From: Spectribacter acetivorans
GTDB taxonomy: Bacteria > Pseudomonadota > Gammaproteobacteria > Nevskiales > Salinisphaeraceae
DNA: 64,000 nucleotides
NCBI RefSeq assembly: GCF_031846305.1
Contig: NZ_JAVRHY010000008.1
Coordinates: 1-64,000, forward strand
Direction of reading: 5' to 3'
Below are positions 19,326 to 28,637 of the stretch, piece by piece. The first letter of the stretch is position 1, and each line of letters begins with the position of its first letter. The notes beneath the pieces are model-generated. The model did not search any database and was not told where the DNA came from. It was given only the letters and a program-made list of their open reading frames with translations. A program made the translations under genes and the position numbers.

Positions 19326-21044
19326 ATGCTGATTCTGGTTCGCAAGATCCGGGTACGCGGCGAGCAGGTGCTTGACCAGCGCGACGTGGAGTTGACGCGT
19401 CGCACGCTGTACACCGGTCGCGGCAAGGCCCAGCATCTGCAGCTGTTCGGCGATGGCATCGGGGCCGAGCACGCCTGGCTGCGGCCCAAGCGCGACGGCC
19501 GGCTGAAGATCGGCTGCCTGGGATCCAACCACATCCGGCTGGACGAGGGCGAAGTCCGGCGCGCGACGCTGACGCAGGACGAATGGGCCTGGATCGGGCC
19601 GCATCGCGTCGCGCGCATCGCGGCACCGCCCGGCTTTGACGCCGCCATCGAGGTGCGCATCGATGCCGACGCGGTTCCGCCGGTGCAGGAACGACTGCGT
19701 GACGAGCTCCGGCTCCGGCTGCCGGGCACACGCCGCTACAGCTATCTTCTGGCCGCGGTGGTTGCTGCTGTGGGTATCGGGCTGCCGCTGCTCGCTTTCT
19801 ACCACGAGGATGTCAGCGAGCAGATGGCCCGCTACGGGGCACCCACCGATCAGATCTGGTCCAGCGGCAAGCTGGCCAACGCCCACCACCTGCCGTCGAT
19901 CACCGAAGACTGTAACGTCTGCCACGTCGAGCCGTTCGAGCGGGTACGCAACGACGCCTGCCTGGATTGCCACAACGAGACCACCGCCCACTTCTCGCCA
20001 CAGCATCCGGTCGTCGAGGAATTCCGGGGCGCCTGCCGCGACTGCCACGCCGAGCACAACGAGCCGACTACTCTGGTGATGCGGGAGAACAGCCTGTGCA
20101 CCGACTGTCACGCTCAGGAGCAGGAGCGGCGGCTGGCAGACGCCGCACAGGTGGGTTCGACACCGGTTGCCGACGCTCCGGCGACGCTGCCAGCCGCCAC
20201 CGCGCTCACCAGTGAACAGCATCCGCGCTTCCTGGTCTCGCTGTTGCGGCGGTCCGAAGATGGCTGGCGCGTGCATCGGGAACCACTGGACGACGGCGTC
20301 ACGGAATCTGCCTCGAACCTCAAATTCCCGCACGACCTGCACCGCGATCACGAAAAAGTCTCGCTGGCCGATGGCCCCGGCCACGAGGACCGGGCATTGA
20401 TCTGCGCGGATTGCCACACGCTCGAGCGCGACGGCGAACACTTCCAGGCCGTGAGCATGGAGGCAACCTGCTCCGGCTGCCACAGCCTGGCCTTCGATGA
20501 CGCCATGCCCGACCGCCAGCTACCGCACGGCGAGCCGGAGACGTTGCGTACTTACCTGGAGGAGTTCTACGTACGGCAGGCAGCCCTGCAAAAACGCGAC
20601 CCTCCGCCGGCACCGGCACGGCGGGTGCCTGCTTCGCAGCCGGAAAACCGGCGCTGCGAGGGTGATCCGCTGGATTGCGGCCTGGCCTGGGCCGACCAGG
20701 AGATGGACAAGCTTTTCACCAAGGCTGGTTGCGTGAGCTGCCACACCGTGGAACAACGCGACGAGGAATGGCATGTGCGACCGGTGCGCCTGGTATCCGA
20801 CTGGTTCCCGTCCGCACGCTTCGATCACGTACCGCACCTCGAGCCCGGAAACGACGAAGACGACGAGGTCTGCCTCGGCTGCCACAAGGCCGAGGCCTCC
20901 GACGAGGCGCACGACGTGCTGATGCCCGGCCTCGAGACCTGCGTCGAGTGTCACGGCAACACCCGCAGCGCCGGCGTCGCGTTGCAGTGCATCGACTGCC
21001 ACTCGTTCCACCGTCCCGGCATGACCACGATGGGGGCACAGTGA
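19326..21044 (+). CDS. FHA-domain / decaheme cytochrome c fusion, inner-membrane anchored
   Basis: 572 residues. Residues about 25-105 read as an FHA fold (TLYTGRGKAQHLQLF, IGAEHAWLRPKRDGRLKI, GSNHIRLDEGEV), a phosphothreonine-peptide reader that would be cytoplasmic. One helix (about 138-158, YSYLLAAVVAAVGIGLPLLAF) follows, then a periplasmic part with ten CXXCH heme sites: CNVCH, CLDCH, CRDCH, CTDCH, CADCH, CSGCH, CVSCH, CLGCH, CVECH, CIDCH. There is no cleavable signal; the helix acts as an anchor with N-in, C-out topology. It starts 4 bp after the b-type gene. Role inferred: takes electrons from the membrane to periplasmic carriers, with the FHA domain sensing phosphorylation inside the cell. 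Confidence 0.88.
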   Translation: MLILVRKIRVRGEQVLDQRDVELTRRTLYTGRGKAQHLQLFGDGIGAEHAWLRPKRDGRLKIGCLGSNHIRLDEGEVRRATLTQDEWAWIGPHRVARIAAPPGFDAAIEVRIDADAVPPVQERLRDELRLRLPGTRRYSYLLAAVVAAVGIGLPLLAFYHEDVSEQMARYGAPTDQIWSSGKLANAHHLPSITEDCNVCHVEPFERVRNDACLDCHNETTAHFSPQHPVVEEFRGACRDCHAEHNEPTTLVMRENSLCTDCHAQEQERRLADAAQVGSTPVADAPATLPAATALTSEQHPRFLVSLLRRSEDGWRVHREPLDDGVTESASNLKFPHDLHRDHEKVSLADGPGHEDRALICADCHTLERDGEHFQAVSMEATCSGCHSLAFDDAMPDRQLPHGEPETLRTYLEEFYVRQAALQKRDPPPAPARRVPASQPENRRCEGDPLDCGLAWADQEMDKLFTKAGCVSCHTVEQRDEEWHVRPVRLVSDWFPSARFDHVPHLEPGNDEDDEVCLGCHKAEASDEAHDVLMPGLETCVECHGNTRSAGVALQCIDCHSFHRPGMTTMGAQ

Positions 21045-21045
21045 C

Positions 21046-23100
21046 ATGGCCCGGATTCCGCGGCCTCTGGTATCGGCACTGGCACTCGCGACACTCGCCG
21101 CGTGCGGCGGCGGCGGTGGCGATGACGCACCGCAGGCGGCGCTGGGGTCCAACGCCGGCACTGACTGCACAGGCAGCTGTGCCACCAGTTTCGCGTCCGT
21201 GGACGACGTACGCCTGACCGACGCCGATGTCGAGCGCGTGCTCGCCCAGACCGTGGCCCAGGCCCAGGCCATGGGCACGGTCGCCACCATCGCCGTGGTC
21301 GACCGGGTGGGCAACGTACTGGCGGTGTACCGCATGGACGGCGTGGTCCCCGCCAGCGGCAATCGGTCCGTGTCCGTCACCAGCGGCCTGCTCGACGTCG
21401 ATGTCAGCGGCGTGGACGGCCTGGAGATACCCGTCGATGCCGGCTTGCCCGGCGACGGCCTTGCCGCACTTGCCAAGGCAATCACCGGCGCCTTCCTGTC
21501 CAGCGAGGGCAACGCATTCTCCACCCGCACCGCCAACCAGATCGTGCAGCGCCATTTCAATCCCGGCGAAAACAATCAACCCGGCGGGCCGCTGTTCGGC
21601 GTCCAGTTCAGCCAGCTGCCCTGTTCGGACTTCTCGCGCCGCCAGCCCGGTGACGCCGCCGCGAACAGGCCCGGCCCGAAGCGCTCACCCCTGGGCCTGT
21701 CGGCCGATCCCGGCGGCTTTCCGCTGTACAAGAACGGCACGCCTGTCGGCGGCGTCGGGGTGATCTCCAGCAATTTTGTCTACGGCCTCGATCCGATGGT
21801 CACCGACGTTGACCGCGATCCGGACGAGATCATCGCGCTTGCTGGAACGTTCGGTTTTGCCGCCCCGACCGACCGTCAGGCCGAGCGGATCACGGTGGAA
21901 GGCAAGGTGCTGCGCTTCAGCGATGCCGGATTCGACAGCATGTCGGACACGGCACGGCAGGCCCGCAACCTGGCGGCGGGCGGCGGCAACCTGATTACGT
22001 TGCCGGACTACTTCGATGCGACCGGCGGCATTGTCGCGGGCACCGCCTTCGGCCAGCCCGAATCCGGCATCCGAGCCGCCGGCAGCGGCAGTCCCTTCGC
22101 TGGCCAGGACGCCTTCGTGTTCGTCGACGAGACTGGCACCGAGCGCTACCCGCCAACCGCCGGCGGCGGTCTTACGGCCAATGAAGTGCAGGTCATCCTG
22201 CAGCAGGCACTCGGGGTGGCCAACAGCGCCCGAGCACAGATCCGTCGGCCGCTGGGCTCGCCAGCCCGCGTCACCATTGCCATCGTCGATGAGCAGGGCA
22301 ACATCCGGGGAATGGTACGCGGACGCGACGCCCCGGTATTCGGCGCCGACGTATCGCTGCAGAAGGCTCGTACCGCGGCGCTGTTCTCTTCCACCGACGC
22401 TGGCGCCTACATCAGCGCGTTGCCCGATGCGCAGTACGTGCAGCCCGACCTGCGCATGCCGGCGCCGGCCAGAGCCATCGCCCTGGGTGACTACGTGACG
22501 GCCGCAAGAGATCTTATCGGCCCCGGGGCGCTCAGCGACGGCACGGCGTTCTCCGACCGCGCCGGCGGCAATCTTTCGCGCCCCAACTTCCCCGACGGCA
22601 TCAACGAGCCGCCGGCCGGCCGCCGGCCGCCGGGGCCGTTCAGCAAGCCGCCCGGGCGCTGGAGTCCGTTCTCCACCGGCCTGCAGCTGGATCTCAGCTT
22701 TAACGCGATGGCATCGCACCTGCTATTCGAGTTCGGGCTGGCCGCCGACGACATTGAACGAAACTGCGTCGGCGTACCGTTCGCCGGCACCGCCAGCGGC
22801 GCCGCACCGCGCGTTGCCAACGGTGCGCAGATCTTTCCCGGCAGCGTGCCCATTTACCGTGGTGACACATTGATCGGCGGCATCGGCGTCTCCGGCGACG
22901 GCATCGACCAGGACGACATGATTGCCTTCCTGGGCTTGCACCGGGCGGCTCAACAACTGGCTACGGTCAATAACGCACCGCCGGCAATCCGTGCCGACAG
23001 GCTTGAAGTCGGTCCGGACAACGAGCGCCTGCGCTACGTGAACTGCCCGTTCACCCCGTTCAACGACAGCGATGCGCAACGTGTCTGCGAGGGCAAATAA
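21046..23100 (+). CDS. HbpS/GlcG-like lipoprotein, probably two heme-binding-type domains
   Basis: 684 residues. A lipoprotein signal ends at TLAAC (Cys about 20), followed by a Gly/Asp linker. Residues about 48-160 and 350-475 both look like HbpS/GlcG domains: LTDADVERVLAQTVAQAQAM with ATIAVVDRVGNVLAVYRM, and LTANEVQVILQQALGVANSA with VTIAIVDEQGNIRGMVRG then SLQKARTAALFSS. HbpS proteins bind heme or related ligands and respond to redox stress. The gene sits between two cytochrome genes and starts 2 bp after the upstream stop, so a role as a heme or redox accessory of the electron chain is likely (inference). Confidence 0.82.
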   Translation: MARIPRPLVSALALATLAACGGGGGDDAPQAALGSNAGTDCTGSCATSFASVDDVRLTDADVERVLAQTVAQAQAMGTVATIAVVDRVGNVLAVYRMDGVVPASGNRSVSVTSGLLDVDVSGVDGLEIPVDAGLPGDGLAALAKAITGAFLSSEGNAFSTRTANQIVQRHFNPGENNQPGGPLFGVQFSQLPCSDFSRRQPGDAAANRPGPKRSPLGLSADPGGFPLYKNGTPVGGVGVISSNFVYGLDPMVTDVDRDPDEIIALAGTFGFAAPTDRQAERITVEGKVLRFSDAGFDSMSDTARQARNLAAGGGNLITLPDYFDATGGIVAGTAFGQPESGIRAAGSGSPFAGQDAFVFVDETGTERYPPTAGGGLTANEVQVILQQALGVANSARAQIRRPLGSPARVTIAIVDEQGNIRGMVRGRDAPVFGADVSLQKARTAALFSSTDAGAYISALPDAQYVQPDLRMPAPARAIALGDYVTAARDLIGPGALSDGTAFSDRAGGNLSRPNFPDGINEPPAGRRPPGPFSKPPGRWSPFSTGLQLDLSFNAMASHLLFEFGLAADDIERNCVGVPFAGTASGAAPRVANGAQIFPGSVPIYRGDTLIGGIGVSGDGIDQDDMIAFLGLHRAAQQLATVNNAPPAIRADRLEVGPDNERLRYVNCPFTPFNDSDAQRVCEGK

Positions 23101-23101
23101 C

Positions 23102-24874
23102 ATGCGCCGGTACTTCGCGACCGCCGGCACTCTTCTGGCACTGGTCGCGGCCGGCGCCCTCCCGGCGGTGGCGCAGGAGGGGTCGAAACCCGAATGCAGG
23201 CGCCCGGATGGCCAGAAGGAGCCGCAACGCCGGGTACCGGGCAAGTCGCCGGAGGCCGAGCCGCAGCAACCGGGCGAGCGCGATCCCTGCCTGCCGGCAC
23301 CGGGCGAGGACGACTACACCACCGCAGTAGCCGTACCCGACCGCTGGCGCATCGTGGATTCGCTGGGCTACGAGCAGAACTGGTGGGACCCGTACAACCG
23401 CAACACGCTCAAGGCCGACGCCCCGATCCACGACGACTGGTTCTTCAACATCACCGTCATCTCGGACACGGTCTACGAGGACCGCGAGGTGCCCACTCCG
23501 GTGGGCGTGCAAAGCTCGCGCAGCGCGGGCGACCTCGACCTGCTCGGTGGCACCAGCCAGCAGCAACTGCTGCAGAATCTCGCCGTGGAGCTCGTCTATT
23601 ACAAGGGCAATACGGTGTTCAAACCGCCGGACTACGAGTTCCGTTTTACCCCGGTGTTCAACTACAACTACACGCGGTTGGACGAGATCCTGAATACCAA
23701 CGTGGATCCCGCCAACGGCACGACCCGCAACGACGGCTTCGCGGGCCTGCAGACGGCCTTCATCGACGTGCATCTGCGCAACGTCTCGACGCGCTATGAC
23801 TTCGACAGCATCCGGGTAGGCATCCAGCCCTTCAACGCCGACTTCCGCGGTTTCCTGTTCCAGGATCAGCCATTTGGCGTGCGCCTTTTCGGCACCCGCG
23901 ACAACAACATCTTCCAGTACAACCTCGCCTGGTTCCGGCGAATGGAGAAAGACACCAACAGCGGCCTCAACGACCCGACCACCTCGTTGCGCGAGGACGA
24001 CGTCTTCGTGGCCAACCTTTACTGGCAGGACGCGATCAAACTTGGACACTTCTTGCAGTTCACGGCTCTGTACAACCGCAATCGGGAGGATGATTTCTTC
24101 TTCGACAAGAACGGCTTCATCCAGCGGCCGGCGTCGATCGGCTTCGAGGTCCCGCGCGGATACGATGTCGGCTACTTCGGCTTCAACACCGACGGCCATA
24201 TCGGCCGGCTCAACCTGACCACCTCGCTGTACTACGCCTTCGGCGAGCAAGACAGGGCACCGTTTACCGGCAAAAAAAGCGATATCAACGCCTGGTTCGG
24301 GGCGGCTGAACTGTCCTTCGACCAGGACTGGGTGCGCTGGCGGGCGTCCCTGCTCTACGGCTCCGGCGACGACGATCCATTCGACGACGAGGAAACCGGC
24401 TTCGACGCGGTGCTGGAAAATCCATTGTTCGCCGGCGCCGACACCAGTTACTGGATCCGCCAGGCGGTGCCGCTGATCGGCGGCGGACGGGTGACGCTTT
24501 CGCAGCGCAACGGCGTGCTCAACAACCTGCGAAGCTCGCGGGAGCACGGGCAGTCCAACTTCACCAACCCCGGCATCCTGCTGTTCGGCCTGGGCGCCGA
24601 CTTCGACCTCCTCCCGGAGCTGCGTCTCAGCCTCAATGCCAACCATCTGCGCTTCGACCATGCCGAGGTGCTGGAAGTGGCCCGCCAGCAGGCGAACATC
24701 GACGAAGATATCGGCCTGGACCTGTCAGCGTCCGTGATCTACCGGCCGCTGATGAGCCAGAACATCGTGCTGCGGCTTTCCTATGCCGAGTTGCAGCCGG
24801 GGGACGGCTACGAGGAACTGTTCGATGGAGGCAACCAGAGATACCTGTTGTTCAATGCCACACTCACCTACTAA
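23102..24874 (+). CDS. Outer-membrane beta-barrel protein in the cytochrome operon
   Basis: 590 residues with a signal peptide (YFATAGTLLALVAAGALPAVA) and a Pro/Arg-rich linker, then a barrel of alternating hydrophobic strands with aromatic girdles (NLAVELVYYKGNTVF, EFRFTPVFNYNYTRLDE, LQFTALYNRNREDDFFF, LNLTTSLYYAFGEQ) ending LRLSYAELQPGDGY and LLFNATLTY, a typical outer-membrane C-terminus with final aromatic Tyr. Not an obvious MtrB or PioB by motif, but its place beside multiheme genes suggests it forms a sheath or pore for them. Start at 23102, one base past the previous stop. Its last 20 bp overlap the next gene. Confidence 0.85.
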   Translation: MRRYFATAGTLLALVAAGALPAVAQEGSKPECRRPDGQKEPQRRVPGKSPEAEPQQPGERDPCLPAPGEDDYTTAVAVPDRWRIVDSLGYEQNWWDPYNRNTLKADAPIHDDWFFNITVISDTVYEDREVPTPVGVQSSRSAGDLDLLGGTSQQQLLQNLAVELVYYKGNTVFKPPDYEFRFTPVFNYNYTRLDEILNTNVDPANGTTRNDGFAGLQTAFIDVHLRNVSTRYDFDSIRVGIQPFNADFRGFLFQDQPFGVRLFGTRDNNIFQYNLAWFRRMEKDTNSGLNDPTTSLREDDVFVANLYWQDAIKLGHFLQFTALYNRNREDDFFFDKNGFIQRPASIGFEVPRGYDVGYFGFNTDGHIGRLNLTTSLYYAFGEQDRAPFTGKKSDINAWFGAAELSFDQDWVRWRASLLYGSGDDDPFDDEETGFDAVLENPLFAGADTSYWIRQAVPLIGGGRVTLSQRNGVLNNLRSSREHGQSNFTNPGILLFGLGADFDLLPELRLSLNANHLRFDHAEVLEVARQQANIDEDIGLDLSASVIYRPLMSQNIVLRLSYAELQPGDGYEELFDGGNQRYLLFNATLTY

Positions 24875-27800
24875 CAAGCACATCGTGCCGGCCACGGCCC
24901 GGCGTCTGCCGCTGGCCTGGGCGCTGCTCGCGTTCGTCCTCGGTGGCGTCCAGGCCGCCGAGAAGGAACAGGCAGTCGAGCGCGACTACCGCGCACACCC
25001 ACCAGCCCCCGCACATCAGGGCCTCGATGCCGTGGAAGGCAAGAGTGCCGGCTGCATGAGCTGCCACACCGAAACCGACCGCCACACCATGCACGACAAC
25101 CCGGCCGTGCGTCTCGGATGCACCGATTGCCACGGCGGCGACGCGTCGGTCCGGCTTGAAGCGGATGTGCCGATGGATGATCCCCAGGCCCAGGCACGCA
25201 TGCGTGAGGCCCACGTCCTCCCGCGTTATCCGGAAACCTGGCACTGGCCCGACTCGGCCAACCCCGAGCGCAGCTATACGCTACTCAATCGCGAGGCCAG
25301 GGAATACGTACGCTTCGTCAATCCGGGCGATTTCCGGGCCGCTCGCGAGGCCTGCGGCAGCTGCCACGCCGAGATCATCGAGAAATCCGTGCGCAGTCTG
25401 CACAGCACCGGCGCCATGTTCTGGGCAGCCGCCGCGTACAACAATGGCATTCTGCCTTACAAGCGCTCGTTCTTCGGCGAGGCCTACACGCCCGACGGCA
25501 CCGCCGCAAAGCTGGAGGCACCGATCGAGCCGACACCGGAAATGCGTGAACACGGCATTCTGGATTACATCCTGCCGCTGCCCGCCTGGGAAACAGTCAA
25601 GCCCGGCGACATATTCCGGGTATTCGAGCGCGGCGGCCGCAACATCACCAACCTGTTTCCCGAAACCGGGCTACCCAATCCGCTGGGGCGGATTCAGCAG
25701 CTGGAAGAACCGGGCCGCCCCGATATCCGTCAGTCCAACCGGGGGCCCGGGACGGGCGCGCGCATCTCGGTGCCATTGATCAACCTGACCAAGACGCGAC
25801 TCAACGATCCCCTGCTGTGGTTCCTGGGCACCAACGATCAGCCCGGCGACTACCGCAGCTCGGGCTGCAGCGCCTGTCACGTGGTGTACGCCAACGACCG
25901 GCAACCCACCCACTCCGGGCCGTATGCCGGCGCCGGTAACATGGGCAAGAGCCGGACCGCCGATCCGACGATCGACAAGAACGACTCGGGGCATCCGATC
26001 GAGCACCGCTTCACCCGGGCGGTGCCTACCAGCCAGTGCATGGTCTGCCACATGCATCAGCCGAACATGTTCATGAATTCCTACCTGGGCTACACCATGT
26101 GGGACTACGAGTCGGATGCCCCGCACATGTGGCCCGAGAAGCAGAAGTACCCATCCCACGAACAGCGGCGCGAAGTGCTCGATCGCAATCCGGAGGGGGC
26201 GGCGCCGCGCGGCAAATGGGGCGAGCTCGATTTCCTCAAGGATGTGTGGAAGCTCAACCCTGAACTCGACGATACGCAGTTCGCCGACTACCACGGGCAT
26301 GGCTGGAATTTCCGGGCCGTTTTCAAGAAGGACAGGGAAGGCAACCTGCTGGACGAGGAGGGCGACATCGTCTCGCGGGACGATCCCGACAAGTTCGACA
26401 AGGCAGTGCACATGAAATCGATACATGCCGAGGTCGGCATGCACTGCGTGGACTGTCACTTCGAGCAGGACAATCACGGCAACGGTCATCTGTACGGGGA
26501 GGTTGCCGCCGCAGTGGAGGTGCAGTGTGTCGACTGCCACGGTACCGCCAGCGAGTACCCAGACCTGCGTACATCCGGCCCGGCGAGCAGCGTGACCGGA
26601 GGTACGGATATGAGCGTGCTGCGCAATCCCGACGGCAAACTGCGCTTCGCCTGGCAGGACGGCAAGCTCATCCAGCGTTCGGTGGTAGACCCGGACCTGG
26701 AATGGGAACTATCCCTGGTCAAGGACTCGGTGGACAGCAAGCATGGGGCCTACAACCCCAAGGCGGCACGCGCCAAGCTGATGTCCGAAGATACCGACAG
26801 CCAGTACTGGGGGGCCGATGTCGCACCCGAGGACCAGGCGCACAAGAACGAGGAAATGGAGTGCTACGCCTGTCACACCTCCTGGACCACCAGCTGCGGC
26901 GGCTGTCACCTGCCGATCAACGCCAACGAAAATACCGAACGTCACCATTACGAGGGCGGCATCACCCGCAACTACGCCACCTACAATCCACAGGTCGCAC
27001 GCGACCAGATATTCATGCTGGGCAAGCGTGCACCCTACAAGGGCGGTAAGTACGCCCCCGTGCGCTCATCCTCGGCGCTGGTGCTGTCCTCGACCAATGC
27101 CAACCGCGAACGCATCTACATCCAGCAACCACCCATTGCATCCAGCGGCTTCAGTTCCCAGGCGTTCAATCCGCATTTCCCGCACACGGTTCGCAAGACC
27201 GAAACCAAGGGCTGCAGCGATTGCCATCTGTCCGCGGATGGCGGCAACAACACGACCATGGCCCAGACGCTGGGGCTGGGCACCGAATTCATCGATTTCG
27301 TGGGTCGCCACCTTTGGGTGGGCGAAAGCGAGCACGTCGAAGCCGTGCGCGTGACCGAGTGGGCGGAACCACAGGCGGTGATCGGCAGTTATCTGCATCG
27401 CTACGCCTACCCCGACTGGTTCGCCAAGCACGAAGCGCAGGAGCGCCGTCTCGACACCAGCTTCGACCACGGTAGCGGCAAGATCGGCTGCCTGCAGCTT
27501 CGCGGCGAATATCTGTTCGCCGCCGCCGGCACCGACGGTTTCCGCGTGTTCGATGTGGCGTCGATCGACAACAAGGGGTTTTCGCACCGCATCATCACCG
27601 CACCATTCAGTCCACTCGGCCACGACGCCAACGTCGATACAGAGAACGCCACCTGCATGGCGCTGCCCACGACGCAGCCGATACATCCGCCGCGCAATCA
27701 GGGCGAGCTGATGCGCGAGACCAACAAGGAGCAGCCCTTCCACCCGCTCTACAACTACGCCTACATCACCGACGCCGAGGAAGGGCTGATCCTGGTCAAC

Positions 27801-28634
27801 GTCAATACCTTCGCCGACGGCGAACCGCGCAACAATTTCCTGGAGCGATCCCTGACCTGGAACGCGGACGGCATCCTCGACGGTGCACGCCATATCACCG
27901 TTGGCGGACACTATCTCTATGTGGTCGCGGATGCAGGACTGGTGATCCTGGACATCGATGATCCGATGTCGCCGCAGACGGTCGACGTGGTCCCTCTCAA
28001 CGACGGACGGGCCTCCGCCCTGCAGTTCCGCTACCTGTTCGTGACCGACGCCGATGGGCTCAAGGTGATCGATGTCACCGATCCCGCCGACGCGGCGCTC
28101 GTACCGGATGCGACCGTGCCAATGGCCGACGCACACAAGCTGCACCTGGCGCGCACGTTTGCCTACGTCGCCGCCGGTAGCGACGGCCTGGCGATCGTGG
28201 ATATCGCCAGGCCGCGCAACATGCGGATCGTCCAGACTTACGACGCCGACGGCCGGCTTGGGGACAGTCGTGACGTGGTGGTCGGCACCACCAACGCATC
28301 GCTGTTCGCGTACGTGGCCGATGCCAGCACGGGGGTGCATGTCGTCCAGCTGACCTCGCCCGAGATCCAGCCCAAGTTCTACGGCTATACACCCACGCCG
28401 AAACCGCACTGGATCGCCGGTCGCGAGACAAGCAGCCCGGCACTCAGCCTGTCGGGGGGGCTGGTCCGCGATCGCGCCGTGGATGAGACCGGCGAGCAGA
28501 TTGCAGTATTCGGGCGACGCGGCTCGCGCCCGCTGAGCCAATCGGAGATGCACGAGCTATATCTGGATGAGGAAGGTCAGCCCTGGTACGTCGAGGACGA
28601 AGTGCCCACCGATGCCCGGGGGGAGGGCGAGTAA
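24855..28634 (+). CDS. Decaheme cytochrome c with C-terminal LVIVD beta-propeller repeats
   Basis: 1259 residues, signal peptide with PLAWALLAFVLGGVQAA before cleavage. Ten CXXCH sites occur between about residues 65 and 790: CMSCH, CTDCH, CGSCH, CSACH, CMVCH, CVDCH twice, CYACH, CGGCH and CSDCH. Residues about 870-1190 hold LVIVD-type repeats (YITDAEEGLILVNV, YVVADAGLVILDIDDP, FVTDADGLKVIDVTDP, YVAAGSDGLAIVDIARP, YVADASTGVHVVQL), which build a surface beta-propeller. It overlaps the barrel gene by 20 bp. GTG at 24885 is an alternative start. It probably sits at the outer membrane or outside, as the terminal electron donor or acceptor (inference); the propeller may bind a partner or mineral/organic substrate. 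Confidence 0.9.
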   Translation: MPHSPTNKHIVPATARRLPLAWALLAFVLGGVQAAEKEQAVERDYRAHPPAPAHQGLDAVEGKSAGCMSCHTETDRHTMHDNPAVRLGCTDCHGGDASVRLEADVPMDDPQAQARMREAHVLPRYPETWHWPDSANPERSYTLLNREAREYVRFVNPGDFRAAREACGSCHAEIIEKSVRSLHSTGAMFWAAAAYNNGILPYKRSFFGEAYTPDGTAAKLEAPIEPTPEMREHGILDYILPLPAWETVKPGDIFRVFERGGRNITNLFPETGLPNPLGRIQQLEEPGRPDIRQSNRGPGTGARISVPLINLTKTRLNDPLLWFLGTNDQPGDYRSSGCSACHVVYANDRQPTHSGPYAGAGNMGKSRTADPTIDKNDSGHPIEHRFTRAVPTSQCMVCHMHQPNMFMNSYLGYTMWDYESDAPHMWPEKQKYPSHEQRREVLDRNPEGAAPRGKWGELDFLKDVWKLNPELDDTQFADYHGHGWNFRAVFKKDREGNLLDEEGDIVSRDDPDKFDKAVHMKSIHAEVGMHCVDCHFEQDNHGNGHLYGEVAAAVEVQCVDCHGTASEYPDLRTSGPASSVTGGTDMSVLRNPDGKLRFAWQDGKLIQRSVVDPDLEWELSLVKDSVDSKHGAYNPKAARAKLMSEDTDSQYWGADVAPEDQAHKNEEMECYACHTSWTTSCGGCHLPINANENTERHHYEGGITRNYATYNPQVARDQIFMLGKRAPYKGGKYAPVRSSSALVLSSTNANRERIYIQQPPIASSGFSSQAFNPHFPHTVRKTETKGCSDCHLSADGGNNTTMAQTLGLGTEFIDFVGRHLWVGESEHVEAVRVTEWAEPQAVIGSYLHRYAYPDWFAKHEAQERRLDTSFDHGSGKIGCLQLRGEYLFAAAGTDGFRVFDVASIDNKGFSHRIITAPFSPLGHDANVDTENATCMALPTTQPIHPPRNQGELMRETNKEQPFHPLYNYAYITDAEEGLILVNVNTFADGEPRNNFLERSLTWNADGILDGARHITVGGHYLYVVADAGLVILDIDDPMSPQTVDVVPLNDGRASALQFRYLFVTDADGLKVIDVTDPADAALVPDATVPMADAHKLHLARTFAYVAAGSDGLAIVDIARPRNMRIVQTYDADGRLGDSRDVVVGTTNASLFAYVADASTGVHVVQLTSPEIQPKFYGYTPTPKPHWIAGRETSSPALSLSGGLVRDRAVDETGEQIAVFGRRGSRPLSQSEMHELYLDEEGQPWYVEDEVPTDARGEGE

Positions 28635-28637
28635 CCC

